NCBI RefSeq assembly: GCF_003003235.1
Contig: NZ_PVUE01000011.1
Location: 87,894-151,893 of the forward strand
From: Antricoccus suffuscus
Lineage (GTDB): Bacteria; Actinomycetota; Actinomycetes; Mycobacteriales; Antricoccaceae
DNA length: 64,000 nt
Reading direction: 5' to 3'
The translations under genes were made by a program, and so were the position numbers. The notes under the pieces were generated by a model, which saw only the letters and a list, made by a program, of their open reading frames with translations, ran no database searches and was not told where the DNA came from. This document shows, one piece after another, positions 18,240 to 26,608 of this stretch (positions within the stretch are counted from its first letter, which is position 1; each line of letters starts with the position of its first letter).

Positions 18240-18919
18240 GTCGTCACCGTCGCAGTCTCACCGACGCGGTTCCATCGGGTGAGGTAGCGCTGGACGGCGA
18301 CAATGAGGAAGTCGGCGACCAGTGCGAGGAGAACCGACAAAATGATGCTGATGATGATGGGCTGCACAAAGTCCCGGGTGAAGCCGTCGGTCATCAGCTC
18401 ACCGAGCCCGCCCACGCCGATCAGCGCGCCGACGTTGACCAGGCTGATGTTGGAGACCGTCGCGACGCGTAGACCGGCCGCGATGACTGGTACGGCGATC
18501 GGCAACTCGACTTTGATAAACCGGGAGAACGCCGTGAAACCCATCGCGGTGGCCGCTTGGACGGTCTCGGTGCTCACCGAGTCCAGGCCGTCGGCAACCG
18601 TACGGACCAGCAGTGCCGTTGTGTAGATCGTCAGCGCGATAACGATGTTGATCGGGTCGAGGATCTGTGTGCCGAGGATCGTTGGTAGCGCGACGAAAAG
18701 CGCCAACGATGGAATCGTGTAAAGGATGCCGGCCGTACCCATCATCGGCGGGTATAGCCACCGGTAATGCTGCGCGAGATAACCGAGCGGCAGGGCGATG
18801 ATCAGTCCGAGTACGACCGGCAGCAGTGAGAGCCAGACGTGCTCACCAAGCGCCGAGAGAATTCTCTCGGTGTTGCCAGAGAGGTAGGTGCCGAACAGCT
18901 CCCAGAATCCAGGTCGCAT
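18236..18919 (-). CDS. Osmoprotectant ABC transporter permease
   Basis: This 227-residue permease has about five or six membrane segments with TVQAATAMGFTAFSRFIKVELPIAVPVI as the EAA loop and GVGGLGELMTDGF just after it. It is five bases downstream of the ATPase gene and overlaps the second permease by four bases, so expression is tightly coupled. Paralogous to its neighbour. Confidence 0.92.
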   Translation of the reverse strand: MRPGFWELFGTYLSGNTERILSALGEHVWLSLLPVVLGLIIALPLGYLAQHYRWLYPPMMGTAGILYTIPSLALFVALPTILGTQILDPINIVIALTIYTTALLVRTVADGLDSVSTETVQAATAMGFTAFSRFIKVELPIAVPVIAAGLRVATVSNISLVNVGALIGVGGLGELMTDGFTRDFVQPIIISIILSVLLALVADFLIVAVQRYLTRWNRVGETATVTT

Positions 18920-18924
18920 CAGGG

Positions 18925-20016
18925 CTAGACCGTCACGCCCACGGTGGCACTGGAACCGTTGCTGCGCACCGACTCGACGATGTCACCGGCCGCGACAGTG
19001 CCAAGCAAGACGCCCTCATCGTCGACCGATATGGCCGATCCTGAGGGCGCGAGTATGGCGATGTCGAGCGCGCGGCGTACTGAGTCGTCGGGGGAGAACA
19101 CCCCTTCGGCGAGTGGCTGCGACTCGTCTGTGGTCGTCGCTTCCGGTGGAAGCCAACCGAGAGGTCGACGCTTGTCGTCGACCATCAGAGTCCACGCAGA
19201 GGTGGACTTTTCAAGCGCGTCACCACGCAGGATGACGGGCGGCTTGGCGAGAGTGAGACCGTTGGCCGCCACGAACGACAGCCCGCGGAACCCGCGATCC
19301 TTACCCACGAATGATGACACGAATTCGTTCGCGGGGTTTTCCAACAGTTCTTTAGGACTCGCTGCTTGCTCAAGCACACCGCCGACGTTGAGCACGCAGA
19401 TCAGCTCGCCGATCGTGATGGCCTCGTCGATGTCGTGGGTGACGAACACAATTGTTTTGTCGAGCTGGGATTGCAGGCGCAGCAGCTCTTCTTGCAGGTT
19501 GTGCCGAACGACGGGATCGACAGCGCTAAACGGCTCGTCCATGAGCAGGATCGGCGGATCGGCGGCGAGCGCGCGCGCGACGCCAACGCGCTGCTGCTGG
19601 CCTCCAGAGAGCTGCGTGGGGTAGCGCCGTGCCATTGCCGGGTCGAGGCCCACCACCTCGAGCAAGTCCAGCGCGGTTCGGCGTGACTTCGCCTTTGACT
19701 CTCCGTTGAGCATCGGCACGGTTGCGATGTTGTCGACGATCGTGCGATGCGGGAATAGCCCGGCGTTTTGGATGACATATCCGATCCCGCGGCGCAACTT
19801 GGCCGGGTTGGTGCCGGCCACATCGGCGCCGTCGATCAGAACCCGTCCCGAAGTAGGGTCGATCATCCGGTTGATCATGCGGAGCGACGTGGTCTTGCCG
19901 CAGCCGGATGGCCCCACTAACACGGTGATTTTGCCGGGCGGGATTTCTAGGTCGAGACCACTGACCGCGGACGTGCCATCGGGATATTCCTTGGTGACCG
20001 ATTCAAAGGTGATCAT
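18925..20016 (-). CDS. Osmoprotectant ABC transporter ATP-binding protein
   Basis: The 363-residue ATPase shows Walker A GPSGCGKT (residues 35-42), Q-loop VIQNAGLFPH, signature LSGGQQQRVGVARAL, Walker B PILLMDEPFSAVDP and the switch His in VTHDIDEA. The C-terminal 110 residues resemble CBS-type regulatory sequence (SISVDDEGVLLGTVAAGDIVESV), which in OpuA/OpuC transporters senses ionic strength. It is the first gene of the operon and energises uptake of compatible solutes during osmotic stress. Confidence 0.94.
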   Translation of the reverse strand: MITFESVTKEYPDGTSAVSGLDLEIPPGKITVLVGPSGCGKTTSLRMINRMIDPTSGRVLIDGADVAGTNPAKLRRGIGYVIQNAGLFPHRTIVDNIATVPMLNGESKAKSRRTALDLLEVVGLDPAMARRYPTQLSGGQQQRVGVARALAADPPILLMDEPFSAVDPVVRHNLQEELLRLQSQLDKTIVFVTHDIDEAITIGELICVLNVGGVLEQAASPKELLENPANEFVSSFVGKDRGFRGLSFVAANGLTLAKPPVILRGDALEKSTSAWTLMVDDKRRPLGWLPPEATTTDESQPLAEGVFSPDDSVRRALDIAILAPSGSAISVDDEGVLLGTVAAGDIVESVRSNGSSATVGVTV

Positions 20017-20130
20017 AGTGACCTGCCTGCAGTCGAGGTTGAGGTTGATGGTCGCGGCGGACGCTGACCTTGTACGGCGTGCATCGAGCGACCAGTCGCG
20101 TGAAGGCTCTCGCCTCTATTGAGCATGAAA

Positions 20131-20160
20131 GGCGGGGGTGCCAGTATAGGCACCCCCGCC
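20131..20160 (-). terminator. Rho-independent terminator-like hairpin
   Basis: A perfect 12-bp stem (GGCGGGGGTGCC / GGCACCCCCGCC) with loop AGTATA lies 45 bp past the stop of the MT0933-type gene. On the reverse strand it is followed by TTTCATG, a short T-rich tail, so it most likely ends that transcript before the transporter operon promoter. Confidence 0.75.
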
Positions 20161-20204
20161 GTCACGACGACATGAGTCAAGGTGTTGAGATGCGCGGGGC
20201 CGAC

Positions 20205-20468
20205 TTAGGCCTCGTCTTTAGGCGCCTGGGCCGGCGGCGCCGCGTCGGTGGCCGTCCCTTGAGTGCCAGCCGAACCGTCGCGATCGACGGTCCCCTCGAG
20301 CTTGTCGCTCACCGAGTCGATCTTGTCGGAGTATTTACCTCCGGTCGCCTTGTCCGCTGCTGCCGAGGCCTTGTCGATGCCCTGGGCGACGGTGTCGCCG
20401 ACCTTGCCGTCGATGCCATGGTCCTTGATCTCGTTGAGCTTGTCTTTGGCTTTGTCTAGGAATCCCAC
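20205..20468 (-). CDS. MT0933-type antitoxin family protein (orphan)
   Basis: The 87-residue protein starts MGFLDKAKDKLNE and has the VAQGIDKASAAADKATGGKYSDKID block of the MT0933/Rv0909 antitoxin family (PF14013); the rest is a low-complexity acidic Ala/Pro-rich tail. It is predicted helical and soluble. In Mycobacterium tuberculosis Rv0909 is paired with a polyketide-cyclase-fold toxin, Rv0910. No such partner is adjacent here: neighbours are the osmoprotectant operon and a small ORF. It may instead act in stress protection. Confidence 0.8.
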   Translation of the reverse strand: MGFLDKAKDKLNEIKDHGIDGKVGDTVAQGIDKASAAADKATGGKYSDKIDSVSDKLEGTVDRDGSAGTQGTATDAAPPAQAPKDEA

Positions 20469-20614
20469 GGTGTTCTCCGTTAGACCTTGTTGGGCATCGG
20501 CGATGCCACGCGAGTATGTCGTTTTCCACCCTAGCGCGCCTCGTGTGGTGCCGAACGTGGTTCCTAGGAAATTCCCAAATGGCAGGTACCTGCCGAACGC
20601 GGCACACTGGTGAC

Positions 20615-20809
20615 GTGATTATCGATGGCGGTAGCGAGTCGGACGGCGCTGACGCCGAAGCCACGGGAGAGGCATCTGCTGGCACAGCCGGCGAATCTGG
20701 CGAGGAGCGGCCGCTCGTCATACGTCACCGGGACCCATCCCAACTGAGCTCAGAGGAACGGGCACTACTGGATCGTTACTCCCGAGATCGCCCGCCGCAT
20801 TGGGGTTAG
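20615..20809 (+). CDS. Small acidic hypothetical protein
   Basis: A GTG-initiated frame gives 64 residues (VIIDGGSESDGADAEATGE then PLVIRHRDPSQLSSEERALLDRYSRDRPPHWG). The N-terminal half is acidic and disordered-looking; the C-terminal half is charged and helical, the part most likely to be conserved. No signal or membrane segment. No known family recognised. Start is uncertain because the open frame continues upstream. Confidence 0.4.
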   Translation: MIIDGGSESDGADAEATGEASAGTAGESGEERPLVIRHRDPSQLSSEERALLDRYSRDRPPHWG

Positions 20810-20882
20810 GCGCCATGCTTACGTCGCGCGGGCTTCCCCGAGGGTCCCACAAACACGGCAGAACGCCGGTCGCGCCAAAACG

Positions 20883-20919
20883 AAATGAGGGGTACGCCGT
20901 GTCGGCGTACCCCTCATTT
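20883..20919 (-). terminator. Hairpin downstream of mscL
   Basis: A perfect 16-bp inverted repeat (AAATGAGGGGTACGCC / GGCGTACCCCTCATTT) with loop GTGTC begins 17 bp past the mscL stop. On the reverse strand it is followed by CGTTTTGG. It probably terminates mscL and, being symmetric, may also act on readthrough from the other side. Confidence 0.8.
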
Positions 20920-20936
20920 GTCGAGCGTCGGTGCTG

Positions 20937-21314
20937 CTACGGGCGCGGCGCGCGCAGCGAGTCGCGAATCTCGGTGAGAAGCTCGATGTCGGTCGGTTCG
21001 GCTGGACCCTCCTCGATGCCTGCCTTACGACGATCCTGGATCTTCTTCATCGGCAGCACGATGACGAAGTAGACGACGGCCGCGACGAGCAGGAACGTGA
21101 TGATCGCGGTGATGAATGCGCCATAGGTGAAGTGCTGACCGTTAACGACGAATTCGCCGCCGACCTTGCCGCCGCCACCGATAAGGCCGATTAGTGGATT
21201 GATGAACGAGTCGGTAAATGATGTGACAAGCGCGGTGAACGCGGTGCCGATGACGACCGCAACAGCGAGGTCAACAACATTGCCCCGCATGATGAAGTCT
21301 TTGAAGCCCTTCAT
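20937..21314 (-). CDS. mscL: Large-conductance mechanosensitive channel
   Basis: The 125-residue protein begins MKGFKDFIMRGNVVDLAVAVVIG, the family signature covering the amphipathic N-helix and pore-lining TM1, followed by an external loop, TM2 (ITAIITFLLVAAVVYFVIV) and a charged cytoplasmic helix. Homopentamers open under membrane tension to release solutes on hypo-osmotic shock, complementing the osmolyte importer nearby. The ATG at 21314 has AGGGAG seven bases upstream; the longer frame lacks support. It follows the SAF-domain gene by 35 bp on the same strand. Confidence 0.96.
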   Translation of the reverse strand: MKGFKDFIMRGNVVDLAVAVVIGTAFTALVTSFTDSFINPLIGLIGGGGKVGGEFVVNGQHFTYGAFITAIITFLLVAAVVYFVIVLPMKKIQDRRKAGIEEGPAEPTDIELLTEIRDSLRAPRP

Positions 21315-21349
21315 GGCTACACTCCCTGATTCTTCGGCAGCAATTGCTG

Positions 21350-22132
21350 TCATTGATTGACTACGTCGGCGCAAACGGTAGCAAACATCAGGCTCAATGA
21401 CGTTGAACTCGCGACATTATTTGTCGAGCCGGACGGCACGCCGAGCACGACATATCTCATATTCTGAGAAGCCGAATTGCCGCTGCCGCCGGTCGCGGTC
21501 GTGGTATTCGACGCCGACGGGTCATCGAGAATCGCGGCCAGATAGAGGCCGCTCGCGACTAGGTCCAGTGGCGCGCCAGGCTCGCCCGCATAGAGATCGA
21601 GGCACATCCCGATAGTCATCGTCGAAATGACATTGGGGTCCGTAATGTGCACGACGACCGGCACCAGGCCGAGTGGCAGTCCATGCGCCGGGCCGCCGCT
21701 GAGCGCGAGCTCGGCGATCCGCGCGTCGGTGATGACCTCACCCGACCGAACCGCGCCCAACGTATGCGCGCCGATCAGGTCACCGGCCGATACGTCGGCG
21801 CCCGTCGGGGCGAGGGCCGCCGGCATCTTCTTTTGAGTGAGCATGTCCGGCTCGATAGAAGCCCCCGCCTCAAGATCGCGGGCGGCCACGACGACGGCGA
21901 CCTCCGTCGTGGCCGCGCCCGCAGCATCGCGCGCGGTCGCCGGCCGGATGAACAACAGGGTGGCGGTGATCAGCAGCGCGACGGCAGCAAATCGCCTCAG
22001 CAGGAGCGCGGGCGCCGTACCGCGGGGACGCCGACCGCGAATGTGCCGCGATCGGCGCCTGCCGGACCGCGACATTCGTGCGAAACCCATGACAGGCCGT
22101 CGCGACCGTCCGGATGCATGCGGCTGGGACAC
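21350..22132 (-). CDS. SAF-domain (CpaB/RcpC-like) membrane-anchored protein
   Basis: The roughly 260-residue protein has a very basic N-terminus, one membrane segment (FAAVALLITATLLFI) and then a SAF domain (VVVAARDLEAGASIEPDMLTQKKMP, IGAHTLGAVRSGEVITDARI). SAF proteins of this kind resemble CpaB, a Flp-pilus assembly factor, but no pilus genes are adjacent; in actinobacteria it often sits next to mscL and the FmdB-like gene. GTG at 22132 is favoured because GAGGAG ends seven bases upstream; GTG at 22138 and ATG at 22090 are alternatives. Confidence 0.75.
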   Translation of the reverse strand: MSQPHASGRSRRPVMGFARMSRSGRRRSRHIRGRRPRGTAPALLLRRFAAVALLITATLLFIRPATARDAAGAATTEVAVVVAARDLEAGASIEPDMLTQKKMPAALAPTGADVSAGDLIGAHTLGAVRSGEVITDARIAELALSGGPAHGLPLGLVPVVVHITDPNVISTMTIGMCLDLYAGEPGAPLDLVASGLYLAAILDDPSASNTTTATGGSGNSASQNMRYVVLGVPSGSTNNVASSTSLSLMFATVCADVVNQ

Positions 22133-22269
22133 GAGCACTCTCCTCGCCTAGAGCGTGCCGTGCGGCAACGCTTGGAACTCGGACGAGACGAGTGTGGGTT
22201 AGGTGGGCGCGGTGGCGAGGCGTAGCGGGCGTGGATTGTGGAAACCCGCCGTGCTGTGGATAACCAGAG

Positions 22270-22620
22270 CTACGCGGGTGCGGCAGCCTTCGCCGGCTCG
22301 GTCTTCTTGGCCGATGCGGTGGAGTCGCTCTTTTTGGTGGAGTCGCCCTTCGACGCGCTGCTTGAGGATTCCTTCGAGTCGGATGAGCCGCTGTCGCTGG
22401 ATTCTTTGGTGCTGCTTGGCAGTGTGGCCTTGCCGTTTGAGTCGCTCCGCGAGTCGGTGCGATAGAAGCCGGAACCCTTGAACACGACGCCGACGGAGTT
22501 GAACACCTTGCGCAGGTTGCCGTGACACTGCGGGCATTCAGTCAGTGTTGCGTCGCTAAACGCTTGCACAGTCTCGAAGGCGTTATCGCAGTCCTTACAA
22601 GCGTATTGGTACGTCGGCAT
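22270..22620 (-). CDS. FmdB-family zinc ribbon protein
   Basis: A 116-residue protein starting MPTYQYACKDC with a four-Cys zinc ribbon (CKDC ... CPQC) typical of FmdB/CxxC_CxxC_SSSS regulators, then FNSVGVVFKGSGFYRTDSR and a long Ser/Lys/Ala-rich low-complexity tail. GGAGG lies six bases upstream of the ATG. The family was named from putative regulators of formamidase genes, but function is unproven; the close-to-universal actinobacterial position between mscL and the folate enzyme is a context marker only. Confidence 0.88.
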   Translation of the reverse strand: MPTYQYACKDCDNAFETVQAFSDATLTECPQCHGNLRKVFNSVGVVFKGSGFYRTDSRSDSNGKATLPSSTKESSDSGSSDSKESSSSASKGDSTKKSDSTASAKKTEPAKAAAPA

Positions 22621-22752
22621 TGGTGTCCTCCACGGCAAAACTCGGTTTCGGCCGTCGCGCTTTTGCGGCGAACCGAGAAGTAACTCAAGCATTGTATTAG
22701 CACTCGTGATGTGAGACTGCTAATACCTGTCTAACGTCACTCCAAACGGCGT

Positions 22753-23367
22753 TCATTCCCGGCGTACGACGCGACGCAGATCACTCGGCGTGCACACCCA
22801 GCCGACTTCGATGTCGTGTGGTTCGGTCGGCACATCATCGAGCAGTTCGTCGTCGTACACGAGGCCGAGAGTGCGCGCGCGTGCTATACCGACCAGCGCC
22901 CGGTCGTAGAAGCCGCCGCCGCGACCCAACCGGGCGCCGGTTGGGCTCAATGCAAGTGCCGGAACAATCACGAGGTCGGCATCGTGCGGCGTGTAGTCCG
23001 TCGCTGCGGTCGCCGGTTGCAACAGCCCGAAGGGCCCGGCGACCAGGGATTCCGGCCCGTCGTACCAGCCCCAACTCAACGCCCCGTGCCGGCCGTGCAC
23101 GATCGGTAGTAGGACACGAGCGCCGCGGGACCTCAGCAATGTCAGGTGTTCTACGAGCCCGGGCTCGTCGGTGACCGGTACGTACGCCGCGACCAGTAGC
23201 CCGGCAAAACGGGCGGTGATCCGCTTGGCGAGTAGCCGGTTGGCGGCGGCGCGCTCGACAGCCGGTCGACCCGCCCGATGGGCAAGCAATTGACGACGCA
23301 ACGCACGTTTCGCTGCAGGGGCGCCGGATCCTGTTTCCACCCGCTGACCATACGTCTTACCAGACAA
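22753..23367 (-). CDS. 5-formyltetrahydrofolate cyclo-ligase
   Basis: The 204-residue protein has the family motifs AAYVPVTDEPG, VLLPIV and the nucleotide/folate loop GARLGRGGGFYDRAL. It converts 5-formyl-THF to 5,10-methenyl-THF using ATP, returning the stored folate to one-carbon metabolism. The TTG at 23367 is preceded by GCAGGA; GTG ten codons in is an alternative. Divergent from galU. Confidence 0.92.
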   Translation of the reverse strand: MSGKTYGQRVETGSGAPAAKRALRRQLLAHRAGRPAVERAAANRLLAKRITARFAGLLVAAYVPVTDEPGLVEHLTLLRSRGARVLLPIVHGRHGALSWGWYDGPESLVAGPFGLLQPATAATDYTPHDADLVIVPALALSPTGARLGRGGGFYDRALVGIARARTLGLVYDDELLDDVPTEPHDIEVGWVCTPSDLRRVVRRE

Positions 23368-23504
23368 TCATCCTGCGATAGTTGGCGCCCGCCCATAGTC
23401 AACGGGCGGGTCAAGCGCCTAGAGTGAACCCGTCGGGGGCGACGGAGTTTTGCGCGATCTTTGTTGGGGCACCCGAAATCGGTCAACTGGTTGGACGGAG
23501 TGTC

Positions 23505-24470
23505 ATGCGAGAGCTACCGCGTACGCGTAACCCGCGCTCGAATTCACACAAAGTGGTCATTCCGGCCGCCGGTTTAGGGACCCGCTTCCTGCCCGCGACC
23601 AAAGCGGTGCCCAAGGAGTTGCTGCCGATCGTCGACACGCCTGCTTTGCAGTACATCGTCGAAGAGGCCGTCGAGGCCGGTCTGGACGAGGTCCTGGTCA
23701 TCGTCGGCCGCGGCAAGGAAGCAATCATCGACCACTTCGACCATGCGCCGGAACTCGAGGCGGCGCTCGAGGCCAAGGGCGATCAAGACCGGCTCGACTC
23801 GGTGCTCAAGCCGGCCGAACTCGCCGACCTGCACTTTGTGCGCCAGGGAGCGCCCCGCGGACTCGGCCATGCGGTGCTGTGCGCGGCGCCGTACGTCGGG
23901 GACCAAGTCTTCGCGGTCATGCTCGGCGACGACATCATCGACCCGCGCGACCCGCTGCTCGACCCGATGCTCGAGGTGCAAAAGGCTTATGGCGGTGCCG
24001 TGGTCGCGCTGATGGAGGTGCCGCGCTCGCAGATCTCTATGTACGGCTCCGTCGCGACCGGGATTCTCGACCCCGCGGCCCAGGTCACGCTCGGGCAGTC
24101 GGTCAGCGACGTCGTACGAATCACCGATCTGGTGGAGAAGCCTAATCCCGCCGAAGCGCCGAGCAACTTGGCGATCATTGGTCGATATGTGCTGCCGCCG
24201 GAAATCTTCGACGAGCTGCGCCAGACCGAGCCCGGACGCGGCGGGGAAGTGCAGCTGACCGATGCGATGCACCGGCTGGTCGATAAACACATTCCCGTGC
24301 ACGGCGTGGTGTTCTCGGGCCGTCGCTACGACACCGGTGACCGCGGCGACTACCTGCGTGCCGTCGTACGCCTTGCGGCCGAGCGTAAGGACCTCGGGCC
24401 GAGTTTTGTCGAGTGGTTGGGCACATTCCTCAAGGAATTCCATGCCGAAAGCGACTCATCTCCGGCATAA
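23505..24470 (+). CDS. galU: UTP-glucose-1-phosphate uridylyltransferase
   Basis: The 321-residue enzyme has the nucleotidyltransferase signature PAAGLGTRFLPATKAVPKE near its N-terminus, the metal-binding LGDDIID and the VEKP and GRYVLPPEIF blocks of bacterial GalU. It makes UDP-glucose for cell-wall glycans, trehalose and glycolipids. The ATG at 23505 follows GGACGGAG. Downstream are moeA, rimJ and sepX in the gene order common in actinobacteria. Confidence 0.96.
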   Translation: MRELPRTRNPRSNSHKVVIPAAGLGTRFLPATKAVPKELLPIVDTPALQYIVEEAVEAGLDEVLVIVGRGKEAIIDHFDHAPELEAALEAKGDQDRLDSVLKPAELADLHFVRQGAPRGLGHAVLCAAPYVGDQVFAVMLGDDIIDPRDPLLDPMLEVQKAYGGAVVALMEVPRSQISMYGSVATGILDPAAQVTLGQSVSDVVRITDLVEKPNPAEAPSNLAIIGRYVLPPEIFDELRQTEPGRGGEVQLTDAMHRLVDKHIPVHGVVFSGRRYDTGDRGDYLRAVVRLAAERKDLGPSFVEWLGTFLKEFHAESDSSPA

Positions 24471-24535
24471 ACACGGCCCGGTGAAGCATGATGAGCGGAG
24501 AACCTTGCCCGTAACATCCCCGGAGGCTCCACCAA

Positions 24536-25759
24536 GTGCGCACCGTAGAAGAGCACGTCGACACGATTCTCTCTAGTCTGCCGACGCTAGAAAGCATCGA
24601 GCTGGCAGTTCTGGATGCCCAAGGGTTGCTGTGCGGCGAAGAGGTTGTCTCATCGACGATGTTGCCGGCATTCGACCATTCCTCGATCGACGGGTACGCC
24701 GTACGCCGAGCCGATCTAAAGAATGCCTCGCCGGACGAACCGGCGCATCTGCCGGTAGTCGCCGAAGCCGAGCCAGGTAGCCGTGAGCAGCGCAACGTCT
24801 CCCCAGGTTCGGCTATCCGCATCTTTCCGGGGGCGCTGCTGCCGGGCGGCGCCGACGCCATCGTGCCCCTGGCCTGGACCGACCGCGGCGTCGCGCGAGT
24901 CAATGTCGTACGCTGCCCGCCTGCTGGCGCCTACATCCGTCGGGCCGGCGAAGACGTACAGCCCGGCGACACAGCCGTAAACGTCGGTACGCCGATTGGC
25001 CCGGCTCAGGTCGGTCTGCTGGCGGCCGTAGGCCGAGTGCGAGTCCAGGCACGGCCACGGCCCCGGGTAACAGTGCTCTCGATCGGTAGCGAGCTCGTCG
25101 ATGTCGGTACAACGCCCGAGCCGGGCGAGCTCGTCGACGTCAACTCCTTTGCGCTGTCCGCGGCCGCCCGGGACGCCGGCGGCGCGGTGTATCGGGCCGG
25201 CTCGGTGCCGGCCAACCGCGACCGGCTGATGTCCACTCTGGAAGCACAACTACTACGCACCGACCTGCTGATCCTGTCCGGCGGCTTCGCGTCGGGTTCC
25301 TTCGACGTAGTCAGTGAGTGCCTGTCCGAGCTTGGCCAGGTCGAGTACAGCCGGGTGGCGATGCAGCCCGGGATGCCGCAAGGGTTCGGGGTGATCGGCG
25401 AGCGCGAGGTGCCGGTGATCTGCCTGCCCAACGACCCGGTGAGCGCGCTGGTGTCCTTTGAGGTTTTCGCGCGTCCGGCGATCCGGCACATGTTGGGCAA
25501 GAAGCGGTTGTTCCGGCCGATGACCAAGGCCGCTGCGACCGAACATCTCAACAGCCCCGCGGGGCGCAAACAGTTTCGCCGCGGTCTGCTGATGCGTCAC
25601 CCAGACGGCGGCTACGTCGTCTCGCCGGTCGGTGGCGCCGGGGCACACCTGCTGTTCTCCATGGCGCAGGCCAACTGCCTGATCGTGATCCCCGAAGATG
25701 TCACTGAGGTGACCGAGGGCGCCAACGTCTCGGTCATGCCTCTCGTTCTCGGCTCTTAG
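24536..25759 (+). CDS. moeA: Molybdopterin molybdotransferase MoeA/Glp
   Basis: The 407-residue protein has all MoeA domains: DHSSIDGYAVR near residue 50, GSAIRIFPGALLPGGADAIVP, the MogA-like domain with SIGSELVDVG and the LILSGGFASGSFDVVSE loop, and a C-terminal beta barrel. It inserts molybdate into adenylated molybdopterin, supplying Moco enzymes such as the sulfite-oxidase-like protein at 13353. Start is GTG with GGAGG ten bases upstream. MoeA's usual threonine-rich GTS motif in the third domain is GFASGS here. Confidence 0.93.
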   Translation: MRTVEEHVDTILSSLPTLESIELAVLDAQGLLCGEEVVSSTMLPAFDHSSIDGYAVRRADLKNASPDEPAHLPVVAEAEPGSREQRNVSPGSAIRIFPGALLPGGADAIVPLAWTDRGVARVNVVRCPPAGAYIRRAGEDVQPGDTAVNVGTPIGPAQVGLLAAVGRVRVQARPRPRVTVLSIGSELVDVGTTPEPGELVDVNSFALSAAARDAGGAVYRAGSVPANRDRLMSTLEAQLLRTDLLILSGGFASGSFDVVSECLSELGQVEYSRVAMQPGMPQGFGVIGEREVPVICLPNDPVSALVSFEVFARPAIRHMLGKKRLFRPMTKAAATEHLNSPAGRKQFRRGLLMRHPDGGYVVSPVGGAGAHLLFSMAQANCLIVIPEDVTEVTEGANVSVMPLVLGS

Positions 25760-25784
25760 ATCCCTCACGCAGCGGGATTCAGCC

Positions 25785-26387
25785 ATGTCCGGACTACACC
25801 CTGGATGGCCGGCCACTCTCACTAGTGGATCGGTGTGCTTGCGCCCTATCAAGGCGCGCGACTTCGCCGCGTGGCGCGAGGTGCGGCTGCGCAATGAAGC
25901 GTGGCTGGCGCGGTGGGAGCCGACCTCGGCGCAGAGCTGGACCGACCGGCACACGTTCTCGTCGTTCATGTGGCAGCGCGGCGAGATGCGCCGGGCTGCT
26001 CGCGACGGCATGGCGATGCCGTTCGTGATGTGTGTCGACGGCAAGCTCGCCGGACAGGTCAATGTCGGGCCGATCTTGCGCGGACCACTGTGCTCGGGCG
26101 ACATCGGCTACTGGATCGATGAGAAGTACGCCGGACGCGGGTTGATGCCGCAGGCCGTCGCGATGGCGACGTTGCACGCGCTCGGCGAGGGCCGGCTGCA
26201 CCGGGTGGCCGCCGTCGTACGTCCGGAAAACGCCGCGTCATTGAGGGTGGTGGAGAAGGTCGGGTTTCGTCGCGAAGGAGAATTGAAAAACTACCTGGAC
26301 ATCGACGGGGCGTGGCGTGACCATGTCGCGTTCGCGTTCACTGTCGAAGACGATCGTGCGGCTCTCACTGCCATCGCCGCTGGCTAG
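25785..26387 (+). CDS. rimJ: GNAT acetyltransferase, RimJ/RimL type
   Basis: A 200-residue N-acetyltransferase with LRPIKARDFAAWREVRLRNEAWL at the start, CSGDIGYWIDEKYAGRGLMPQAVAM (acetyl-CoA pyrophosphate loop with GxGxx variant) and VVRPENAASLRVVEKVGFRREG. RimJ/L enzymes acetylate protein N-termini or antibiotics; the target here is not known. It lies 25 bp after moeA. Confidence 0.9.
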   Translation: MSGLHPGWPATLTSGSVCLRPIKARDFAAWREVRLRNEAWLARWEPTSAQSWTDRHTFSSFMWQRGEMRRAARDGMAMPFVMCVDGKLAGQVNVGPILRGPLCSGDIGYWIDEKYAGRGLMPQAVAMATLHALGEGRLHRVAAVVRPENAASLRVVEKVGFRREGELKNYLDIDGAWRDHVAFAFTVEDDRAALTAIAAG

Positions 26388-26391
26388 GGCC

Positions 26392-26517
26392 GTCCGTCAC
26401 GAATGTCGGGCCGTCCGTCACGAATGTCCGCTCGTCCGTCACGAATGTCGGGCCGTCCGTCACGAATGTCCGCTCGTCCGTCACGAATGTCGGGCCGTCC
26501 GTCACGAATGTCCGTCG
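26392..26517. repeat. Six-copy 21-bp tandem repeat, two alternating versions
   Basis: Units start at 26392, 26413, 26434, 26455, 26476 and 26497, all exactly 21 bp. All share GTCCGTCACGAATGTC; the last five bases alternate GGGCC, CGCTC, GGGCC, CGCTC, GGGCC, then CGTCG. The array starts five bases after the rimJ stop and ends about 90 bp before sepX. The alternation shows growth by 42-bp duplications. A related unit is at 63883. Confidence 0.95.
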
Positions 26518-26608
26518 ATCCGCGGCGCGTCCGGCGCGCCTGACAGCCGCGCCCTGACCACACCGTTAACTTAGTTACTGGCGTGACAGATGTGACGGGA
26601 GGTGACTC

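Noticed and set aside
26392..26517. CRISPR array
   Set aside because: The units are contiguous with no spacers, and no cas genes are seen.
26317..26574. Open frame with VRHEC heptad repeats
   Set aside because: It is just a reading of the 21-bp DNA repeat and overlaps the rimJ end; no start or ribosome site supports it.
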